This document shows, piece by piece, positions 59,487 to 64,000 of a stretch of DNA of 64,000 nucleotides. Made by a program: the position numbers and the translations under genes. This DNA comes from Microtetraspora sp. NBRC 13810 (GTDB lineage: Bacteria > Actinomycetota > Actinomycetes > Streptosporangiales > Streptosporangiaceae). The notes below the pieces were generated by a model, which saw only the letters and a program-made list of their open reading frames with translations, ran no database searches and was not told the DNA's origin. Positions within the stretch are counted from its first letter, which is position 1, and each line of letters starts with the position of its first letter. The stretch lies in the NCBI RefSeq assembly GCF_030268685.1, contig NZ_BSRQ01000021.1:1-64000 (forward strand), in the 5' to 3' direction.

Positions 59487-61319
59487 ATGAGGGACCTGAC
59501 CAGGAGAGAGTTCGCGCTTCTGGCGGCGGGCGCGGGTGCGGCCGCCGCCGGTCTGGGACGCGCCGTCCCCACCGGCGGGGAGGTACGGCTGGCCAAATGG
59601 GTCGACCCGGTGCCGATGCTGCCCATACCCTCGCCTGGGCGCTCGGCCGCCTACCCGGGAGCGGACTACTACGAGCTGACGATGCGGCAGCGCCCCTGGC
59701 GTTTCCACCGGGACCTGCCGCCCGGGCAGGCATGGGGTTTCTGGGCCGAGGGTGACGGCGGGCCGGTCGGCCTCGGCTACCTGGGGCCGACCCTGGTCGC
59801 CCGGCGGGACCGCCCGGTGGTGGTCCGCTATCGCAACCACCTGCCCACCACGCATCTGCTGCAGTCGGCGGTCGACGTCACGTTGTGGCGCAACCTGCCG
59901 GGCGTCCCGCCCGATCCGCCCGGCGGCCGGATGCCGCAGAACTTCCCCGCCGAGCCCGCCGTCTGGGTCGTCCCCCACCTGCACGGCGGCTTCGACGCGC
60001 CCCAGTCCGACGGCTACCCCGAGGCGTGGTTCACCCCCGACGGCCTGCACGGCCCCGCCTACGCCACCGTCGGCAACGCCCGCTCCGACGAGGTCGTCTA
60101 CGCCTACACCAGCCGGCAGCAGGCCACCATGCTCTGGTACCACGACCACGCGATGGCCATCACCCGGCTGAACATCTACGCCGGGCTGGCCGGCCTCTAC
60201 CTGATCCGCGACGCCTTCGAGGAAGGTCTGCCCCTGCCGGCCGGCGCCTTCGAGGTGCCGCTGATCCTGCAGGATCGCAATCTCACCCCCGGCGGCGCGC
60301 TGTCCTATCCCGACAAGGGCCCCACGCCCTACCACCCCAAGTGGAACCCGAACTTCTTCGCCGCCGTCCCGGTGGTCAACGGCAAGGCATACCCGTACCT
60401 GGACGTGGAACCGCGACGCTACCGGCTACGCCTGCTCAACGGCTCCAACCAGCGCTTCTTCCACCTGTGGTTCCAGGACGGCGGTAGGCGGCGGCCGTTC
60501 TGGCTGATCGGCACCGACGGCGGCTTCCGCGCCGAACCGCTGCGGCTGACCAGCGTCCTGCTCCCCCCGGCCAACCGCCTGGACGTGATCCTCGACCTCA
60601 CCGGCACCCCGGCCGGCACGCGGATCACGATGATGAACGACGCCGCCACCCCGTTCCCGCAAGGCGGCAAGAACGTCCCCATGCCGGAGATCATGCAGTT
60701 CAGGGTCGGCACAGCACGCTCCGGCCCGGACCGCAGCGCACCGCCGGACCGGCTGGCCCTGCGGCCCGTCACACCGCTGCGACCGACGCCCGGGCTCGCC
60801 CACCGGCAGTTCGTCATCACCGCCAACCGCGACGCCCACGGCAAGTCCACCCACCTGGCGATCAACCAGCGTTTCTTCGACGACCCCGTCGAGGACTTCC
60901 CCAAGGAGGGCACCACCGAGATCTGGGAGTACATCAACACCTCGGGCGACGGTCACCCCATGCACGTGCACCTCGTGCAGTTCCACCTGCTGAACCGGCA
61001 GCGGTTCGGCGCGCCCGCCTATCTCGCCGCCTACCAGAACTGGATCTCCAGAGGCCGCCCGCCGGAATCCAGGCCCGGCCTGGGCCGCTACCTCAAGGGG
61101 CCGGTGCTGCCACCGGCCGCCGAGGAGGAAGGCTGGAAGGACACCATCATCGCCTATCCCGGAATGGTCACCCGGATCGTCCTGCGGTTCGACCTGCCCC
61201 CGCCCATCGACGGCATCCCGGGCACCCACAGCGGCAACCCGGCCACCTACATCCAGCACTGCCACATGCTGGAACACGAGGACAACGAGATCATGCGCCC
61301 CTGGCAGATCATCTCCTGA
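59487..61319 (+). CDS. Tat-exported multicopper oxidase (CotA/bilirubin-oxidase-like)
   Basis: A 610-residue three-domain laccase-type oxidase. The N-terminus RDLTRREFALLAAGAGAAAA is a twin-arginine signal. Copper sites: HLHGG near residue 165, YHDHAMAITRLN near 218, GHPMHVHLVQFHLL near 489, and HCHMLEHEDNEIM near 590, giving type 1 and trinuclear ligands; Met follows the last His region as in CotA. It oxidises phenols, bilirubin-like pigments, Mn or Cu while reducing oxygen to water, outside the cell. Single gene; its end overlaps the converging MerR gene by 11 bp. Confidence 0.93.
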   Translation: MRDLTRREFALLAAGAGAAAAGLGRAVPTGGEVRLAKWVDPVPMLPIPSPGRSAAYPGADYYELTMRQRPWRFHRDLPPGQAWGFWAEGDGGPVGLGYLGPTLVARRDRPVVVRYRNHLPTTHLLQSAVDVTLWRNLPGVPPDPPGGRMPQNFPAEPAVWVVPHLHGGFDAPQSDGYPEAWFTPDGLHGPAYATVGNARSDEVVYAYTSRQQATMLWYHDHAMAITRLNIYAGLAGLYLIRDAFEEGLPLPAGAFEVPLILQDRNLTPGGALSYPDKGPTPYHPKWNPNFFAAVPVVNGKAYPYLDVEPRRYRLRLLNGSNQRFFHLWFQDGGRRRPFWLIGTDGGFRAEPLRLTSVLLPPANRLDVILDLTGTPAGTRITMMNDAATPFPQGGKNVPMPEIMQFRVGTARSGPDRSAPPDRLALRPVTPLRPTPGLAHRQFVITANRDAHGKSTHLAINQRFFDDPVEDFPKEGTTEIWEYINTSGDGHPMHVHLVQFHLLNRQRFGAPAYLAAYQNWISRGRPPESRPGLGRYLKGPVLPPAAEEEGWKDTIIAYPGMVTRIVLRFDLPPPIDGIPGTHSGNPATYIQHCHMLEHEDNEIMRPWQIIS

Positions 61320-61689
61320 CCACCTGCCCCTCCAGCATCTTGGCCAGCCGGTCGGTCTCGGCTGCGAGGCGTTCGCGCACGTCGGTCAGAGCGGCGATGC
61401 GTTCGTCGAGCGCGCCGAGGCGTTCGGAGAAGGTCCGGATCAGGCCCACGCAGTCCTTCGGCGGCTCCGCGTGCCCCTTACCCAGGCAGGGGACGAACCG
61501 CAGCACGTCCTCCGAGCTGAGTCCGGCGTGCAGGAGGCGCGCGATGTCGCGCACGAGGAGGACGGCGTCGCTGTCGTAGATCCGGTAGCCGTTGTGGTCA
61601 CGCTCCGCACAGATCAGGCCCTGCTCCTCGTAGTAGCGCAGAGCACGCGTGGACACCCCTGCGCGGCGTGCCACCTCGCCGATCCGCAT
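61309..61689 (-). CDS. MerR-family regulator of the adjacent MFS exporter
   Basis: A 126-residue MerR protein: MRIGEVARRAGVSTRALRYY and EEQGLICAERDHNGYRIYDS form the winged helix, followed by a dimerisation coil. Two Cys (VPCLGKGHAEPPKDC) lie in the effector region, suggesting redox or thiol-reactive sensing. Its ATG overlaps the exporter's stop (TGATG), so it is the second gene of the exporter operon and probably autoregulated from the MerR-type promoter at 62942-62972. Confidence 0.88.
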   Translation of the reverse strand: MRIGEVARRAGVSTRALRYYEEQGLICAERDHNGYRIYDSDAVLLVRDIARLLHAGLSSEDVLRFVPCLGKGHAEPPKDCVGLIRTFSERLGALDERIAALTDVRERLAAETDRLAKMLEGQVVRR

Positions 61690-62933
61690 CACCTGCTCAC
61701 TCTCCTCCGCCGCTCGGATGTGAAACCCGCCCAGAACAACGCCAGTGAAACCAGCACGCATCCCGCCGCTGCCGCCGGTACGGCCAGCGGGCCGTTCGTC
61801 TCCAGCACCAGACCGCCTATCCCGCCGGCGAGCGAGAAGCCGAGGAACATGGCGCTGTTGTTCAGCGCGATCAGCTCGTTCGCGGCGCCGGGGCCGTTCC
61901 CTCGTTCGAGCAGCCATGCCTGTGTCGCCGGTGCGATTCCCCAGGTCGCCAGGCCGTACAGCACCAGAACCAGCGCGACGACGGGGACGGGGTAGGGACC
62001 TCCGGAGACGCCCAGCACGACCATGAGAAGGGGTGCGGCGAGCACACCGCACATGAGGACCATCAGCGCGCGGAGGGCGCCCAGCGCGTCCACCAGTTGA
62101 CCGCCGACGAACGCGCCGACGATCCCGGCCAGCCCGACGGCGACGATGAGCGGGGCGACGGCGGAGCCCCGGATGCCGCCGATCCGGCCGACGATCTCTG
62201 TGATGTAGACGTAGGACATCATCCCGCCGGCGCCGCTGGGGATCATCGCCAGGAGCGCCGCGGCGGTGGCCGGACGGCGTAGCGGCGCCAGGCGGTCCCC
62301 GAGCCGGGCCCTCTCCCCGCCCGGCAGCGGCGGCAGGGTCAGCAGCAGGCCGATTCCTGCCACGAGGGCGACGGCGGCGACGTAGATCATCGTGGCCCGC
62401 CAGCCCAGTTGCCCGCCGATCCAGGTACCGGCCGGCACCCCTGCCACCAGCGAGGTGGTCAGCCCGGCCCCCACGATCGCGAGGTACCGTCCCTGACGGC
62501 CTTCGGGGGCGGCCGTGGCCGCGATGGCGAAGGCCGCGGGGGCGGCGGTCGCGGCGGCCAGCCCCGAGATGATCCGGGCCACCAGCAGTGGGCCGTACGC
62601 CGGGGCGAGGGCGGCCCCGAGGTTGGCGAGGACGAACACGGCAGCCGCCCCGATGAGCACCCGCCGCCGGGGCAGCCGGGCGGTCAGGAAGGCCGCGACC
62701 GGCGCCCCCAGCGCGAACGTCAGCGCGAACACGGTCACGAGCTGGCCGCCCATCGCGACCGAGACATCAAGATCCCGGGAGACGTCCGGGAGGATGCCTG
62801 CGATGATCAGGTCGTCAGTGCCGAAGGAGAATGCCAGGAGGAAGAGCGCCGGCAGCCACGGCGGCAGGGACGAACGCGCACCGTTCGCCGCCCCCGCGCT
62901 CCTCGAACCCGGCCGGGTCCCGTGCGTAGTCAT
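61689..62933 (-). CDS. MFS drug exporter
   Basis: A 414-residue 12-helix MFS protein of the DHA1/AraJ-Cml type. Helix 1 ends FSFGTDDLIIAGILPDVSRD, motif A appears as ARLPRRRVLIGAAAVF, motif C-like Gly/Pro helix 5 as GAGLTTSLVAGVPAGTWIGG. These are proton-driven exporters of drugs or arabinose-like sugars. It is coupled to a MerR gene and has a MerR-type promoter very close to the ATG, implying a leaderless, inducible message. Substrate unknown. Confidence 0.88.
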   Translation of the reverse strand: MTTHGTRPGSRSAGAANGARSSLPPWLPALFLLAFSFGTDDLIIAGILPDVSRDLDVSVAMGGQLVTVFALTFALGAPVAAFLTARLPRRRVLIGAAAVFVLANLGAALAPAYGPLLVARIISGLAAATAAPAAFAIAATAAPEGRQGRYLAIVGAGLTTSLVAGVPAGTWIGGQLGWRATMIYVAAVALVAGIGLLLTLPPLPGGERARLGDRLAPLRRPATAAALLAMIPSGAGGMMSYVYITEIVGRIGGIRGSAVAPLIVAVGLAGIVGAFVGGQLVDALGALRALMVLMCGVLAAPLLMVVLGVSGGPYPVPVVALVLVLYGLATWGIAPATQAWLLERGNGPGAANELIALNNSAMFLGFSLAGGIGGLVLETNGPLAVPAAAAGCVLVSLALFWAGFTSERRRRVSR

Positions 62934-62941
62934 GCCGCGAC

Positions 62942-62972
62942 GCTAGGAGCTTGACGTTAGCGTCAAGGTCAA
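62942..62972 (-). promoter_or_regulatory. MerR-type promoter of the MFS-merR operon
   Basis: Coding-strand TTGACC (62967-62972) and CCTAGC (62942-62947) are 19 bp apart, and the spacer holds the perfect dyad CTTGACG-N4-CGTCAAG (62950-62967). The transcription start would fall within about two bases of the ATG at 62933. Confidence 0.7.
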
Positions 62973-63094
62973 GCCCACGACCAGCTACACGGGGCGGCGG
63001 CTCTCGCGATTCACACCGAGGCGCCAGCGCAATCGGTAGCTCATTTTATGCTGAAATTCACCCGAAATGATTACAAAGCAGGTTTTGTAGGGGT

Positions 63095-63548
63095 GTGAGG
63101 CCGAAACCCCCGGATGACTCGTTGGATCGCCCGTCCGTGCAGGCGGCGCGGAGCCCTGCTGGGCAGCGAGTCGTGTCGCCGACGCTGGTCGGACGTGTCG
63201 AGGAGCGGGCGGCGCTGGTGGCGGCGGTGACCGCTCCGCCGGCGGTGATGTCGGTCGAGGGCGAGGCGGGGGTCGGCAAGACCAGGCTGGTGTCGGAGCT
63301 GCTTGGCCGGCCCGAGGGTCGCCGGCCGCCGGGTGCTGCTGGGCCGGTGCCACCGGTTCCGTGAGTCGTTTCCGCTGGGCCCGGTGATCGAGGCGGTGCG
63401 CGGCATCGGGGATGAGCTGCGGGGGCTGCGTGTCAGCGGAGCGGCCGGAGCGTTGCGGCCGTTGTTGCCGGAGCTGGCGGAGGTGCTGCCGGCCGCACCC
63501 GATCCGCTGGACGATCGGATGGCCGAGCGTCACCGGGTTTTCAGCGCC
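63095..63548 (+). pseudogene. frameshifted N-terminal fragment of an AAA/LuxR-type regulator
   Basis: The first frame encodes LVGRVEERAALVAAVTAPPA then the P-loop GEAGVGKTRLVSELLGRPE, typical of large AAA-LuxR regulators. At about 63318 one extra G shifts the frame; the next frame continues VAGRRVLLGRCHRFRESFPL, GPVIEAVRGIGDELRGL and DDRMAERHRVF as expected of the family. After about 63540 the homology stops. The upstream 63000-63090 region is AT-rich and probably held its promoter. Inactive as it stands. Confidence 0.7.
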
Positions 63549-63690
63549 CCGGCGCACACCACGTGCTGCTCGTTGCTGAGCCTGATGGACCTGGAGACCG
63601 GCCAGGACTGGCTCGGCCTGTACGACCACGGCTCGGCGTACTTCATCGGGCTCGGCTACGACCCGATGCTGCTGCTCGGCCGCCGGCGCC

Positions 63691-64000
63691 CTGATAACCA
63701 ACATTTCGGACTGGACCACCGGGGAGCCGTACTCCAAGCTGTCGGAGACCATCGCCGGTGAGCCGGAGCTGGTCATGGACGGACCTCGGGAGCTGGTCTT
63801 CGACATGCGGAAGGCCCGGCGGGTGGAATACCCCACCCGGCGGCCGACGGAGGCGGTCGACCGGATGAGCGTGGGCTGGAACCGGCGCCTCGGAACGCCC
63901 GGCCACGAGCTCGGCGTGATCGGGCAGAGCTTCCACGGCAACGCCGGCCCGGCCGAGGTCTTCGTGCTGCCCGGCACGACCAAGGCCACCAGGGGCACCT
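63691..64000 (+). pseudogene. fragment possibly from a secreted subtilase-type protein, cut by the window
   Basis: From LITNISDWTTGEPYSKLSET the frame reads AGEPELVMDGPRELVFDMRK, ARRVEYPTRRPTEAVDRMSV, FHGNAGPAEVFVLPGTTKAT, a beta-rich extracellular texture like the C-terminal domains of some actinobacterial S8 peptidases. No start or catalytic motif is present in the window. A different unidentified fragment (63571-63686, SLLSLMDLETGQDWLGLYDH and YFIGLGYDPMLLLG) abuts it in another frame. The family call is weak, and the protein may continue beyond the window. Confidence 0.35.

Overview
The window is uniformly GC-rich with dense, often 4-bp-overlapping genes, GTG starts, a mycothiol-dependent-type enzyme fold, Nur-, TetR-, MerR- and ECF-type regulation, and no LPS-export genes. 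This fits a high-GC actinobacterium; the gene families suggest Streptosporangiales (Nonomuraea/Streptosporangium-like), but this is inferred without a marker gene. No rRNA, tRNA, CRISPR array or intact transposase was recognised.

Layout. 1-5334: a tightly coupled glycan operon (GT4, gmhA, bifunctional hldE, SDR, GT9 heptosyltransferase-like, UDP-glucuronate-decarboxylase-like) that would make and transfer a nucleotide-activated heptose, unusual in a Gram-positive. 5307-6459: a leftward mini-operon of lipoprotein, 27-residue membrane peptide and duplicated-domain membrane protein. 6620-9788: a coupled operon of carboxylate-amine ligase, haem-oxygenase-like diiron enzyme, HemK-like methyltransferase and CDGSH iron-sulfur protein; one of the best candidates for an undescribed pathway. 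9905-23990: accessory genes (monooxygenase/TetR pair, hydrolases, XRE and TetR regulators, P450 with a perfect 32-bp palindrome, secreted IPT protein) mixed with gene remnants. 23976-28304: a 1442-residue membrane-anchored STAND ATPase with 14 near-identical WD40 repeats. 28442-31543: a four-gene operon of poorly known function led by an 81-residue ORF with a strong ribosome-binding site. 31828-39747: hydrolase, MerR, polysaccharide-deacetylase-like enzyme and a peptide-type ABC importer with a fused permease-ATPase. 40944-43852: ECF sigma factor, PepSY protein and membrane protein. 44180-47146: peptide deformylase and a dialkylglycine decarboxylase with divergent LysR regulator. 47182-50144: CPBP protease and a NarL-type two-component system. 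50595-56406: metX-metY-CoA-binding operon, divergent from osmC and a flavoprotein that lacks a normal start codon. 56479-62933: LexA-like repressor, GT2, DUF72, Tat-exported multicopper oxidase, MerR/MFS pair. 63095-64000: a mosaic of broken genes, running off the window.

A striking global feature is the number of abrupt fusion scars and remnants: a superoxide dismutase start at 10266, MFS/LuxR at about 15546, serine hydrolase at about 23205, MFS/ATP-grasp at about 40615, an Ig-like fragment at 50345, and AAA regulator/unknown fragments at the right end, plus single-base frameshifts at about 16511 and 63319. Either the genome is pruning accessory genes by deletion or the assembly contains joins and errors. 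Functions are assigned from motifs read by eye; no database search was run.
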